A stretch of 64,000 bases of DNA, taken from positions 1,014,728 through 1,078,727 of the forward strand of contig CAUYUJ010003447.1 in NCBI GenBank assembly GCA_963575745.1, read 5' to 3'. Under the pieces are notes generated by a model that was given only the letters and a program-made list of their open reading frames with translations, did not search any database and was not told the origin of the DNA. Below, in pieces: positions 31,003-40,810 of this stretch. The DNA is from Prorocentrum cordatum. Lineage: Eukaryota; Sar; Dinophyceae; Prorocentrales; Prorocentraceae. A program made the position numbers and the translations under genes. Every line of letters starts with the position of its first letter. Within the stretch, counting starts at the first letter, position 1.

Positions 31003-31070
<68 letters not shown>
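31003..31070 (+). repeat. Microsatellite (AC)34
   Basis: Uninterrupted CA/AC dinucleotides for 68 bases. Confidence 0.99.
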
Positions 31071-31072
<2 letters not shown>

Positions 31073-31339
31073 CGACAGGGTCGGCGGATTCTGAGGGGAG
31101 GGCAAATGAGCAGGAAGAGTTGGAGGAGGGGAAAGAAACAGGCCCCGCCAGGCGACGGGCACAACGGACGGCTCGGAACCCGCCCCGCCACGCGCAGGCC
31201 CGTGGGCACCAGGGCCCCGTGTCTTCCCGCGCCCCGCCGACCCCTCCCCGTCGTCGCTCAAGTCCGGGGACCTCGAGGTGGAGCGGGGGGGGGGAGAAAG
31301 GAGGAGGACATCAGTGTCACGTTTGAAGGTGCTTGGTGG

Positions 31340-32190
31340 GCGAACTTAGCAGTGCATTGGGGCCATTGTTCTCGCGCCTCGAGATGCCGGCGACGTGATC
31401 GCGCGAGTCAAAGGTCGCAGGTGGGCGCCGTGCCTGGAGGCGCTGCAGGCTGCAGAATATCATGCCATGGTGGTTGCTGTTCACAGGCTGTTCACAGGGC
31501 GACGAATCCCTTCCTTCTGTATCCGACTGCCGGGGGCGCGCGGCTTCCTCTCGCCTGCCGTGGCCCGAACAAGCTTCAGGCACGCGCGTGCACAGCGGAA
31601 TGGCCCAGTTTCTGCGAGAACATTGGTCGAAGGTGCAGCTGGAAAGGGTCAAGCCTCATCTCGGCATCCAGGCTGCTACCGACGGCCACGATCTGTTTTT
31701 GCGGCAAGGCAATGATTGGGCCGATCGGACGGCTAAACAGGCGGTATCCTTTCATCCTGTCACGTCGGTGTCTGAGCTCGAGGGTCTCGACCGCGCCTGC
31801 GCTGTAGCTAGGGCCGCGAGGCGTCTTGGGGCGCAATTGACTGCGCTGTGGCCCCGTTTGTCCTGGGGCCCTAACGCGTCCCTCCCCCTCCAGTGGCCAA
31901 GCAACTGGCCGAGAGAATTGTGCGTCAGTGGAGTTGGGTGGGCAGCTTTTGGCAATCTGCTGCGTGCCTATACAAAAGAAGCGGGGACAGTCTTCGGTCG
32001 AGCCTCCTGGGGGGCGGTGCTCTGCCGTGCTGAAGGCGTGCCCGACCAGGCTTCGAGAGCTCAGTCATCGCTGCGTGCTGCTCGACTGCTCAGACGGCTC
32101 CTTTTCGCGCATTTGCCACTCGTGCGGTTGGAATGACGCCGGGGGGACAGATGCGCAACCTCGTCAAGAAGTGCGAACAATCCACTGGTA
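31340..32190 (+). pseudogene. 5'-truncated LINE: RNase H domain and C-terminal zinc-finger-like end
   Basis: The plus strand reads an RNase H domain in two frames. First comes YHAMVVAVHRLFTGRRIPS near 31460-31520, then HSGMAQFLREHWSKVQLERV, KPHLGIQAATDGHDLFLRQG and the closing motif GNDWADRTAKQAVS at 31708-31749. The last of these matches the C-terminal Asp-containing helix of LINE-type RNase H. The upstream endonuclease and polymerase are absent, so the copy is 5'-truncated, as is usual for LINEs. After a frame change the end reads ELSHRCVLLDC and RICHSCG, with Cys encoded at 32072, 32087, 32114 and 32123, a possible zinc finger. An intact element would nick target DNA and copy its RNA into it; this copy cannot. 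Confidence 0.7.
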
Positions 32191-32386
32191 AATTGAAGAA
32201 GGGGCCCCATCCGCGGAAGGTAGGAGTCACTGTCGACTTGAACGCGTTTTGCCATTTCTGAAGCGCTGTCTCGTTAGCACAGCGCGTGACGCGCCTCGCT
32301 GCCAATGAGCGCGGCCATCTGCGAGGTCTCCAACCGAGGCGGCGAGGCCTTACTGTCGTAGCAGTCCAGCGGCCCCGTGTGTTGCG

Positions 32387-33010
32387 CTGGCTCCTGGCGT
32401 CGGCGCCGCCGTTCCTGCTAGATGCGAAAATGGCTGGTCCTGCAGGGGTCGGCCAAGCCGCATTGCGGAGCCGTGCGGGCGCCGGGCCGTTCGAACCGGG
32501 GGTCGGAACGCGCGTGGGTGCGCCCATAGCTGGCTCAGTGAGAGCAGCTGGCGAAGGTGGCCCCCCAAAGCGGCGATCGCCGAGGCGAGGCGGTGCTATA
32601 GTGCTCCCACAATGGCAAGGTCTCCCTGCCGTTCTCTCTGGCGGTCTGCAGCTGCTTCTGGCTTTTGTTTTTGGCCGTCTGGTCTATCCCAAGCTGGCCT
32701 GGCTCCTGGCGTCGGCGCTGCCGTTCCTGCAGGCTGCGAATCTGGCTGGTCCTCCGGGGATCGGCCGGCCAGCCTTGCGGAGCCGCGCGGACGCCGCGCC
32801 GTCCGAGCCGAGGATCGAAACGCGCAGGGGGCCGCCAATAGCTGGCTCAGCGCAAACAACTGGCGAAGGTGGCCCCCCAAAGCGGCGGCCGCCGAGGGGT
32901 GGCGGTGCGTTGGTGTTCGCAGGGTGGCTGGGCATCCCTGGCCCTCTGCTAGCAGTCTGCCGTTGCTTCTGGCTTTTGTTTTTCTGGCCGCCTGGGCTCG
33001 CCCTGTCGTA
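32387..33010 (+). repeat. Tandem duplication, two copies of 312 bp, downstream of the LINE end
   Basis: CTGGCTCCTGGCGTCGGCG begins copy one at 32387 and copy two at 32699. Shared blocks include GCCGTTCCTGC, TGGCTGGTCCT, GCGGAGCCG, ATAGCTGGCTCAG, ACTGGCGAAGGTGGCCCCCC and GCTTCTGGCTTTTGTTTTT. The period is a multiple of three and a plus frame is open across both copies (32286-33155), giving two related 104-residue units. The DNA identity is fair, while many differences change amino acids. It may be the 3' untranslated part of the LINE. Confidence 0.85.
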
Positions 33011-33594
33011 CCTTCTTTCCGTGCCTGCAAGCTGCGAAGAGAGCGGAGGGACTGTGCTGACTCCCTCATTGGGCCTCGCCCACCCTTTGAGGTGCACATG
33101 GGCTGCACCCTGGCGGATGCAAAAAACAAAGCTCCCCCTTGTCTTGTGTTTCTGATGTGCTGCACCGCGCGTCACGTAGTTCCCATGGGCCTAGAGGCGT
33201 GCAGAAGCATGAGTAGGCTAGCTCCTGTGCAAAAGGTCCTCCCTGTCACTCCTGGCCGCGGGTGACAAAAGCCTCGGGTCACCCGAAGCACGGGTGTTGG
33301 CCCCGATGAACAGTCGCACATCTGGCGCCGATGTTCGTGTCATGTTCGTTGAGAGTAATGTTTCCCGCCTGCATCTGGCGCCGAGCTTCGTTGCTACATG
33401 TTCGTTGCGTCATAGGTCATAGGCTTCGTCCTAAACGCGATGGAGTGCACCTTGCGCGGCCGTCTGTCTCAACATCCACTGGGGGCTAGCGGCAATGCCG
33501 CCTCCTAAAGATGAGGTTGCTGACTCCTGGCTGCGGATAGCCCGCGAAGGCGAGGCAGCATGCTCGTGCGTTTGTCTTGTCGACGCGCCGTTCG
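33011..33594. other. LINE-tail-like sequence, no gene
   Basis: Contains a short duplicated motif: ATCTGGCGCCGATGTTCGTG at 33320 and ATCTGGCGCCGAGCTTCGTT at 33374, each followed by CATGTTCGTTG. The LINE's 3' end is probably here but no poly(A) is seen. Confidence 0.5.
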
Positions 33595-33860
33595 GCGCAT
33601 GTCTTCTGGACTGGTCTGGGGCCCTCTGGGGCTTCCTCGGCCGTCTTGCGGCAATCTTGCAGGCATCTGGAACCTTCTTGGAGTGTCGGAAACTTGAGAC
33701 GTCGAGAACGCTAGAGTCCATCAACACACGTCACATTTGTTTGCCTCTAGGGTCTATATGTGGGGTCCTCTTGGAATTCTCGTGGCCCGTGTTGAGGGCA
33801 TCTTGGGCATCTTGGGCCCACTTGGGAAGCCTCTGGCAGCCCGCGGAGGCCCAAGCGCAG
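33595..33860 (+). repeat. Dispersed repeat family B, fragment
   Basis: TCTGGGGCCCTCTGGGGC, CTTGCAGGCATCTGGAACC, the insert block (ACACACGTCACATTTGTTTG, then GGGTCTATATGTGGGG) and CCTCTTGGAATTCTCGTGG follow the family order. A triple of CCGCCGCGGGC/AGCCGCAGGC units follows at 33949-33989. Confidence 0.65.
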
Positions 33861-34104
33861 AACGAACCCATAGGCACAAACCCCGCATCCTCAAGCCTGG
33901 CTCCCCCATCCTCGTCGCGGGCGGGAAGACAGCCGAGAGCCACCGCGGGCCGCCGCGGGCCGCCGCGGGCAGCCGCAGGCAGCCGCAGGGTCGCGTCCTC
34001 ACGCGGCCGTCCGCTCGTACCTCGCCCTGCAGGACGAAAAAGGCGCGGCCCGGGGCTCCCGCGGCACCGCCCGCGGGCCAGGCGGAATAGCCTTGAGCGG
34101 GCCG

Positions 34105-34245
34105 CCGCCACCGCCGCCGTCGTCAGCGATGGCGTCCTCGTTGTCGTCGTCGTTCTCGTCGCGCACGTCGTGGTGCTGGTGGCGGCCGTCGTCGTCGTCC
34201 TCGTAGTCGCCGTCTGTCTGGTCGTGGTTGTGGTCGTGGTCTAGC
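34105..34245 (+). repeat. (GTC)n-rich tract
   Basis: GCCGCCGTCGTC, GTCGTCGTCGTTCTCGTCG and GGTGGCGGCCGTCGTCGTCG words dominate 140 bases. Confidence 0.8.
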
Positions 34246-34639
34246 GGTCGTAGTGAGGAGTGGCGAGGACCAAGGCATTTGGGTGCTGATGAAAATGGGC
34301 TCTTGCACTGGAGACCTTCGGAGATCCTAGGCCTCCGACGTCGTGATGTGTTCAATCCTGGCGCTCGTTTCACATCAATTCTGGCTGTTACCGCCGCTTC
34401 CGGACCCTGAAAGACGATCCTGGAAAGAAAACTGGTCCTGGCGAATGGATCAGCACAGCACTTCCAACGACTCGATTGTCTCGAATCGCCAACACCTGGA
34501 GCTCTCGATCTCTTCCCTGTGGCCCCGCTTTGCCTTCTGGCTATAATGTTTCACAGCCCGTGGACGTCGAGCGTGTAGGAAAAAACGTCTGACTCTAAAC
34601 CGACAAAGGTATGAACACAACACTGCATAAATAAACCCA

Positions 34640-34800
34640 ACACGTTCGCAGGTCCGCGCGAATTCCTTGCATTCATGCTGGATCCCGCTGACCGACACGC
34701 GGAGCGGGCCAGGGGCGGAGGCGCGCGGCGGGGAGCGCCCAGCGCCGAAGCAAAAAATCCGCCCTGATGCCAGAAAAATTGTGCTTATGCCAGCCTGACT
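34640..34800. repeat. Degenerate inverted-repeat element related to 10917-11061
   Basis: CGCAGGTCCGCGCGAATTCC and ATGCTGGATCCCGC on the left, AGCGCCGAAGCAAAAAATCC and GATGCCAGAAAAATTG on the right, pair imperfectly. The order resembles the arms of the 145-bp element. The interval 34246-34640 shows no gene. Confidence 0.45.
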
Positions 34801-35272
34801 ACCTACCAGACCATCCAAACCTAACCCGAAAACCCGAATTCCGGGTTGGGGGTGGGATAGGTTCAACATGTGTTTTTGTTCAATGCTTCCCGACCCACTG
34901 AGAATGGAGGGCAAATTAGGGCCATCGGGCTGGGTTGGGGTGGTCTGCTGGGTGGCGATGTCCTCTTCGATGTGCGCACCAGCGTCGGGGTTCTGCAGCC
35001 GCCGCCAATGTGAACCGAACGCCAACTGCCGCTGCTGCCAACTGCCGCTGCTGCCGTAGACAAGCGCGTTCCGCTACTCGCAAACTCACTACTCGCAAAT
35101 GGCTTGGATCCGCCACGGGAGATTTACGATCAATTGCGTCGATGCAGACCTGTGTTTTCTCTGACGTTTGCGAGTAGGCACTTTGCGAGTAGTGGAACAC
35201 GCTCGGCGATGCAAACTGCCGCTGCCGCTCCACAGCTCGTCGCCGTGTCGCCGCTGCCACTCTTGCTCACGC
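34801..35272. other. No supported gene
   Basis: Mixed composition. AACTGCCGCTGCTGCC recurs in tandem at 35024-35055. Short runs CGAGTAG and GCGAGTAG repeat near 35170-35195. Confidence 0.5.
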
Positions 35273-35300
35273 CTGCTGCTGCTGCTGCTGCTGCTGCTGC
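35273..35300 (+). repeat. (CTG)n tract, nine units
   Basis: Uninterrupted CTG triplets over 28 bases. Confidence 0.97.
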
Positions 35301-35390
35301 GGCAGGCTCGCGCCGTGACGGGCCGCGAGCTGGCCTCCTGACGCCGCGTGGATCACTCCGCCCTGAGCGATCGCGGCTGTCGGACACCGC

Positions 35391-35836
35391 CGATCGCTCG
35401 ATGGGCGGCCGCTTCGCGCCGTTACGAACCGCGCGCTGGCCTCTGTTACCGTGTGGATCGCGCAGCCTCGAGCGATCCAGGCTTTCGGACAGCACCGATT
35501 GGGCAGGCTTCGGGTTGCGCACAGACAGCCCCGTCAAGTGATCCACGCTGGCCTCAAGAGGCCCCTCGAGTGGCTGTTCAGGGCGGTCTCACCACCCAGG
35601 CGCCGCCTCCGGCGGCGCCTCTGGGCACTCCGCGCCTCAGAGCTATGATGCCGAGACCGCCACGGGTTTCTCGCGGGGTCAGCTTAGGCCAGCCAGGACT
35701 ATATACATATATATATATATATAGATATATACATACATATGTATATATAGGATATAGGTATATGAATATAAATATCTGGGGGCTGTCCGTGCGCAGACCG
35801 AAGACTTACCAAAAGCCGATCGCTCGATGGGTGGCC
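35391..35836 (+). repeat. Direct repeat pair CGATCGCTCGATGGG
   Basis: CGATCGCTCGATGGGCGGCC at 35391-35410 recurs as CGATCGCTCGATGGGTGGCC at 35817-35836. A third related word (GAGCGATCCAGGCTTTCGG) lies between. An A/T-rich tract (TATATATATATATA, ACATACATATG) occupies 35700-35780. Confidence 0.7.
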
Positions 35837-36025
35837 GACTCCGGGTCACTGGCAACGTTCAACCTGGGATGCCCGCACGGGGGTCGCCGCCGCGTCGGCA
35901 CGCCACACGCCTACCGTCCTCCACCTCTCCCTCCCTCCCCCGTCCAACCTCCCCCTGCCCCTCCTCCGCATCCCTCCCATCGTCCTCCTCGACATGCCAT
36001 GAGTAACGTCATACGGTCAAACAGA

Positions 36026-36034
36026 GCAATAAGG
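36026..36034 (+). repeat. Left flanking direct repeat GCAATAAGG (target duplication)
   Basis: GCAATAAGG here is repeated exactly at 38609-38617, each directly abutting the inverted ends of the 2.57-kb element. Confidence 0.75.
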
Positions 36035-38608
36035 GGTATAGAACCCAGGGGGGGTAGCCTACCCTAGGCCCTACCCAAGGGCCTAGGGTAGCCTAGGGTA
36101 GGCCCTACCCAAGGCCCTAGGGTAGTCTACCCTAGGCCCTACCCAAGGCCCTAGGGTGGCCTAGGGTAGGCCTTACCCAAGGCCCTAGGGTAGACCTAGG
36201 GTAGGCCTTACCCAATGACCTAAGGTAGACCTAAGCATATAGAGCCCGGAGGGTAGGCCTACCCTAGGCTTACCCCTAGGCCTACCCCCTAGGCCTACCC
36301 TAGGCCTACCCCCTACCCTACCCCCTAGGCCTGCCCCGTAGGCCTACCCCCTAGGTCTACCCTAGGCCTACCCCCTACCCTACCCCCTAGGCCTGCCCTA
36401 GGCCTACCCCCTAGGCCTACCCTAGGCCTACCCCCTAGGCCTACCCCCTAGCCCTACCCTAGGCCTACCCCTAAGCCTACCCACCCCTAAGCCTACCCCC
36501 TAGGCCTACCCCTATAGGCCTGCCCGCCCGCCGGATCGAGCAGACGGACCAGAACGGATCGGGTAGGATCGGGCAGGCATAAAAGTGTGGAGCATGTTCG
36601 CACTAGCACGCGTGAACCCTAACGGGCGGGTCGGGTCGGGTCGGGCGGACCCTAACGGGCGGGCCGGGTCGGGCGGGCGGGACATTAAAGTATGGTGCGT
36701 GTACACTTGACACGCGTGAACCCTCACGGGCGGGTCAGGTCGGGTCGGGCGGGCGGACCCTAACGGGCGGGTCGGGTCGGGTCGGGCGGACCCTAACGGG
36801 CGGGTCGGGTCGGGAGGGCTGGTGCGTGTACACTTGACGCGCGTGAACCCTAACGGGCGGGTCGGGTCGGGTCGGGCGGGCGGTAACGGGCGGACCCTAA
36901 CGGGCGGTCGGGTCGGGTCGGGCGGACCCTAACGGGCGGGTCGGGTCGGGCGGGCGGGACATTGAAGTATGGTGCGTGTACACTTGACACGCGTGAACCC
37001 TAACGGGCGGGTCGGGTCGGGTCGGGCGGGGCGGACCCTAACGGGCGGGTCGGGTCGGGTCGGGCGGACCCTAGCGGGCGGGTCGGGTCGGGCGGGCGGG
37101 ACATTAAAGTATGGTGCGTGTGCACTTGACACGCGTGAACCCTGACGGGCGGGTCGGGTCGGGTCGGGCGGGCGGACCCTAACGGGCGGGTCGGGTCGGG
37201 TCGGGCGGACCCTAACGGGCGGGTCGGGTCGGGCGGGCGGGACATTAAAGTATGGTGCGTGTACCTTGACACGCGTGAACCCTCGCGGGTCGGGTCGGGT
37301 CGGGTGACCCTAACGGGCGGGTCGGGGTCGGGTCGGGCGGACCCTAACGGGCGGGTCGGGTCGGGAGGCTGGTGCGTGTACACTTGCGCGTGGGCCCTAA
37401 CGGGCGGGGTCGGGTCGGGCGGGCGGACCCTAACGGGCGGGCTGGGTCGGGCCGGGCGGACCCTAACGGGCGGGTCGGGTGGGGCGGACGGGACATTGAA
37501 GTATGGTGCGTGTAAACCCTAACGGGCGGGTCGGGTCGGGTCGGGCGGGCGGACCCTAACGGGCGGGTCGGGTCGGGCGGGCCCTAACGGGGCGGGTCGG
37601 GTCGGGCGGGCGGACCCTAGGGCGGGAACGGGGGCGCGGTCGGGTCGGGCGGGCCCTCGGGTCGGGCGGGTAGGGCGGGACATTAAATATGGTGGTACAC
37701 TTACATTCGGGTAAAACCCTCGGGTCGGGCGTGGCGTGACCCTAACGGGCGGGTCGGGTCGGGTCGGGCGGACCCTACGGGCGGGTCGGGTCGGGCGGGC
37801 GGGACATTAAAGTATGGTGCGTGTACACTTGACACGCGTGAACCCTAACGGGCGGGTCGGGTCGGGTCGGGCGGGCGGACCCTAACGGGCGGGTCGGGTC
37901 GGGTCGGGCGGACCCTAACGGGCGGGTGGGTCGGGCGGGCAGGACATTAAAGTATGGTGCGTGTACACTTGACACGCGTGAACCCTAACGGGCGGGTCGG
38001 GTCGGGTCGGGCGGGCGGACCCTAACGGGCGGGTCGGGTCGGGTCGGGCGGACCCTAACGGGCGGGTCGGGTCGGGCGGGCGGGACATTAAAGTATGGTG
38101 CGTGTACACTTGACACGCGTGACCCTAACGGGCGGGTCGGGTCGGGTCGGGGTCGGGCGGACCCTAACGGGCGGGTCGGGTCGGGCGGACCCTAACGGGG
38201 GCGGGTCGGGTCGGGCGGGCGGGACATTCAAGTATGGTGCGTGTGCACTTGACACGCGTGAACCCTAACGGGCGGGTAGGCCTCGGGTAGGGGGGTAGGC
38301 CTAGGGGGTAGGCCTAGGGGGTAGGCCTAGGGGGTAGGCCTAGGGGGTAGGGGGTAGGCCTAGGGGGTAGGCCTAGGGGTAGGCCTAGGGTCGGCGTAGG
38401 GGGTAGGCCTAGGGGTAGGCTTAGGGTAGGCCTAGGGGGTAGGCCTAGGGGTAAGCCTAGGGTAGGCCTAGGGGGTAGGCCTAGGGGTAGGCCTAGGGTA
38501 GGCATAGGGGGTAGGCCTAGGGTAGGCCTAGGGTGTAGGCCTAGGGTAGGCCTAGGGGGTAGGCCTATGGGGTAGGCCTAGGGTAGGCCTACCCCCCGGG
38601 TTCGATAT
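36035..38608. mobile_element. 2.57-kb element with terminal inverted repeats, filled with satellite DNA
   Basis: The left end reads GTATAGAACCC, seven to nine G, TAGCCTACCCTAGGCC. The right end read from the other strand gives ATATCGAACCC, GGGGGGTAGGCCTACCCTAGG. Between the ends lie arrays of CCTAGGCCTACCC units (36055-36530) and, in opposite orientation, GGGTAGGCCTAGGGGGTAGG units (38275-38597). They form inverted repeats of several hundred bases. A G-rich satellite fills the middle. An exact 9-bp direct repeat, GCAATAAGG, flanks the whole. Long inverted ends with a 9-bp duplication are typical of Mutator-like elements, but no transposase is present, so it would be non-autonomous. If the true terminus is GCATAT, the duplication shrinks to 7 bp. 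Confidence 0.7.
36565..38275 (+). repeat. G-rich satellite array, about 12-13 units of roughly 140 bp
   Basis: Each unit has ACATTAAAGTATGGTGCG, TGTACACTTGACACGCGTG, then AACCCTAACGGGCGGGTCGG and further GGGTCGGG/GGGCGGACCCTAACGGG sub-repeats. The ACATT(A/G)AAGTATGG or GGTGCGTGTACACTTG part is seen near 36683, 36820, 36959, 37101, 37241, 37370, 37491, 37679, 37803, 37945, 38084 and 38222, with a weak one near 36575. The spacing is about 139-142 bases where regular. Units from 37260 to 37740 are more degraded. Runs of four or more GGG blocks with short spacers recur throughout. Confidence 0.95.
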
Positions 38609-38617
38609 GCAATAAGG
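38609..38617 (+). repeat. Right flanking direct repeat GCAATAAGG (target duplication)
   Basis: Exact copy of 36026-36034, starting one base after the right inverted end. Confidence 0.75.
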
Positions 38618-38641
38618 ATGGAATTCACGAATGCAAAACCC

Positions 38642-38900
38642 TTAGAACGCTCCGAAATGGAAACAAACACGCTGACATTCAAAACCATTGCAATCGTAGT
38701 CAAGCAGCATCCGTGCCCCTAGCGCGCCTGGGCGCATCGGTGAGGTCACCCTTGGGCCGCGGAAGCCGAAAACGTGCTCAGGACGGCGAGAACCGAAGGA
38801 TGCATGGTCCCCTTGCAAAAATTGCTGATCCATAACGCCCGTTTGGACCGTGCTTCGTCCTCCTCCGTCGTCCTGGCCAGAAGCGCGTCGGCGCGCAGTT
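38642..38900 (-). pseudogene. Short coding-like fragment, function unknown
   Basis: Two minus frames overlap. One reads LLARTTEEDEARSKRALWIS and NFCKGTMHPSVLAVLSTFSA (38886-38760). The other reads MDQQFLQGDHASFGSRRPEH and LLDYDCNGFECQRVCFHFG (38833-38642). Both have non-random composition, which suggests a coding remnant with a frameshift near 38760. It is too short to assign. Confidence 0.35.
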
Positions 38901-39239
38901 AGTTACCAAAGAGGAGCCAAAGAGGAGAGGCAATAGCAGCAACAGGACGAGGAGGACGCAGACGCCGACGAGGGCAAGAACTGGGCCGCTATCGAAAAGG
39001 CAGCAGGCAACGGACCATAATGAATAGCGACAGCGAGCGATCGACTGGAGGGGAACGATCGATCGACGGGCGAAGCGCGATCGATCGACGAGCAAAGACG
39101 CCGAAGGTGCCGCCGCGACGCCTCCTCGGCGGCGCGGACGAGGTTGCGGCGCACGAGAGTGGGCGGCATTCTGAAAAGGCGGGCTCCCAAGAGGGCGGGG
39201 GGGGCTGTTTCTGTTTCTTTGCCGGGAGGACCAAGGCGA

Positions 39240-39800
39240 ACAGTACGGTCACGGAGACTTGAAGAGAACAAAAAGAGTTCGTCAACCGCGTGCAAAGAGG
39301 GGCAGCCTGCGTCATGTTCGCACACAGCCACGACTGTCGGCATCAAGCCCGCGCAGCTGTGGATGAACCTGGCAATGTCGCTGACGATGGCGAACTGCCG
39401 ATGTTGGCATTGTACCTTTGCATTGAAAACTGATCCAGAATGGCGACCGTGACCAAAAACTGGAGGACGACTTGGAGGCCGTTACAGTCCGAGGTCGCAG
39501 TAAACTATACAGCATCGCGAAATGCGAACGTTTAGATTCACGACTGGCAAAGTTGAAAGCACCGCGAATGCACGATCCAAAGAGACAAACATTGGAACGG
39601 CTCGGGCGACAACAATAATGAAGACCCTAAATGATGGCGTGGGCAACCCGGTAACAGAGTTCGCCAACCGCATGCAGACGGGCGCAGCCTGCGTCGTGCA
39701 CACAACTACGACCGTCGCATCGAACCCGCGCAGCTGCGGAGCAACATGGCTCTCTCACTGCCGATGGCGAACATCCGAAATGAAACCAAATCCATCAACC
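39240..39800 (+). repeat. Diverged tandem duplication, offset 382 bp
   Basis: GAGTTCGTCAACCGCGTGCA at 39275 corresponds to GAGTTCGCCAACCGCATGCA at 39657. GCAGCCTGCGTC, ACGACTGTCGGCATC/ACGACCGTCGCATCG, GCGCAGCTG and GATGGCGAAC follow in order in both. A plus frame over the second copy (39522-39842) reads TEFANRMQTGAACVVHTTTT. Coding status is unclear. Confidence 0.75.
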
Positions 39801-39838
39801 AGCAATTTCACAACATTTGCCAGCTTCGGCACCACGAG

Positions 39839-39870
39839 GTAGCTTACTGCACTGTAAACGAGTAAGCTAC
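39839..39870. repeat. Perfect 10-bp hairpin
   Basis: GTAGCTTACT at 39839-39848 pairs with AGTAAGCTAC at 39861-39870 across a 12-base loop. It ends the tandemly duplicated region. Confidence 0.8.
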
Positions 39871-39954
39871 GTGAGGGTGTTCTGCGAAGCAAGCTAGAAA
39901 ATTCGCCGGCCCAACGGGCCAGAAGCGTGCTAAGATCTCCGGTAACTACTTAAC

Positions 39955-40265
39955 AATATTTCTAGTTCGCGCGCGCGGGGCGGCCCCGTGGGCCCCAGAC
40001 GAAAAGTACCCCGGCCGATCCCCGGCTGACCCCCGGGCGATCCCCAGGGGGGAGGCTATTTTCCGCCACCCCTCACGAGGATCGTGGCCTCCGAGGGGGG
40101 GGGGGGCTGCAATCGACTGCCCTCCCTCCCGCCCCAAGGGACCCCCAAGAGCCCCCCAAGAGGCTCCAGGGGAGCCCAATACGCCGCGAAGGAGCCCCGA
40201 GACGCTCCCAAGAAGCCCCCAAGAAGCCCCCAGAACGGCCCCAGGAGGCCCCCAATAGCGCTCCA
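39955..40265 (-). repeat. Dispersed repeat family B, reversed copy with terminal module
   Basis: TATTTCTAGTTCGCGCGCGC at 39958 resembles the reversed end at 15376-15416. GCCCCGTGGGCCCCAGACG and the CCGGCCGATCCCCGG words correspond to the terminal module. AAGGGACCCCCAAGAGCCCC and CAAGAAGCCCCCAAGAAGCC are reversed family B units. Confidence 0.65.
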
Positions 40266-40574
40266 GGGCCGGCGGAATGAGCGAAGCGATTAAAACATAT
40301 TCTTTAAGTGCAAGTAACGCTTGGGAGCGTCAGCGCGACACTAGATAAACAAACAAACGAGCAATCAACATGAAAGGGCGAGGGGCGGCACCCGTGGCAA
40401 CAAACTTCAGGACGACCACCAACCAAACCTGTCGTCCTCATCGTCGGCCTTTCTCTCCTGTCAGACGTCACTCTGCCCGTGTGCTGTCAAACTCAGCACT
40501 TTCACACTGGCAGGCGCAACAGTCATTGATCGCCAAACGCCTCGGCAGATTCGGCCGCGTAGGAGGCCTCGTCA
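40266..40574. other. No gene seen
   Basis: Unique sequence of mixed composition without coding signal. Confidence 0.5.
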
Positions 40575-40810
40575 GCTGCCTTGTCGGACGACCCCTATGC
40601 TAGGGCCTCGTGGGTTGCCAGGGCAAGCTCCGCGGGGGCCTCGTCGGTCACGGCCTCGTCCTCTCACCAGAGGCCTCGTCCGACTTGTACTCGTCCGACT
40701 TGTTCTCGTCCGACTCGTCGTCGTCGTCGTCCGCCTCGTCCGAATAGTACTCGTCCGCCTCGCCCGCCTCCTCGTCTTAGGCCTCGTCCGCCTAGTCAGA
40801 TGCCTCGGTC
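40575..40810 (+). repeat. CTCGTCCGACTTGTA-type minisatellite
   Basis: GCCTCGTCCGACTTGTACT, CGTCCGACTTGTTCTCG, CGTCCGACTCGTCGTCGTCG and GTCCGCCTCGTCCGAATAG follow one another with periods near 15-18 bases. Confidence 0.8.

Noticed and set aside
36565-38275. CRISPR array
   Set aside because: Repeats are contiguous and degenerate without unique spacers, and the genome is eukaryotic in character.
36065-38600. Telomere array because of CCCTAAC and CCTACCC words
   Set aside because: Units are about 140 bp with mixed sub-repeats and inverted flanks, and normal sequence continues on both sides.
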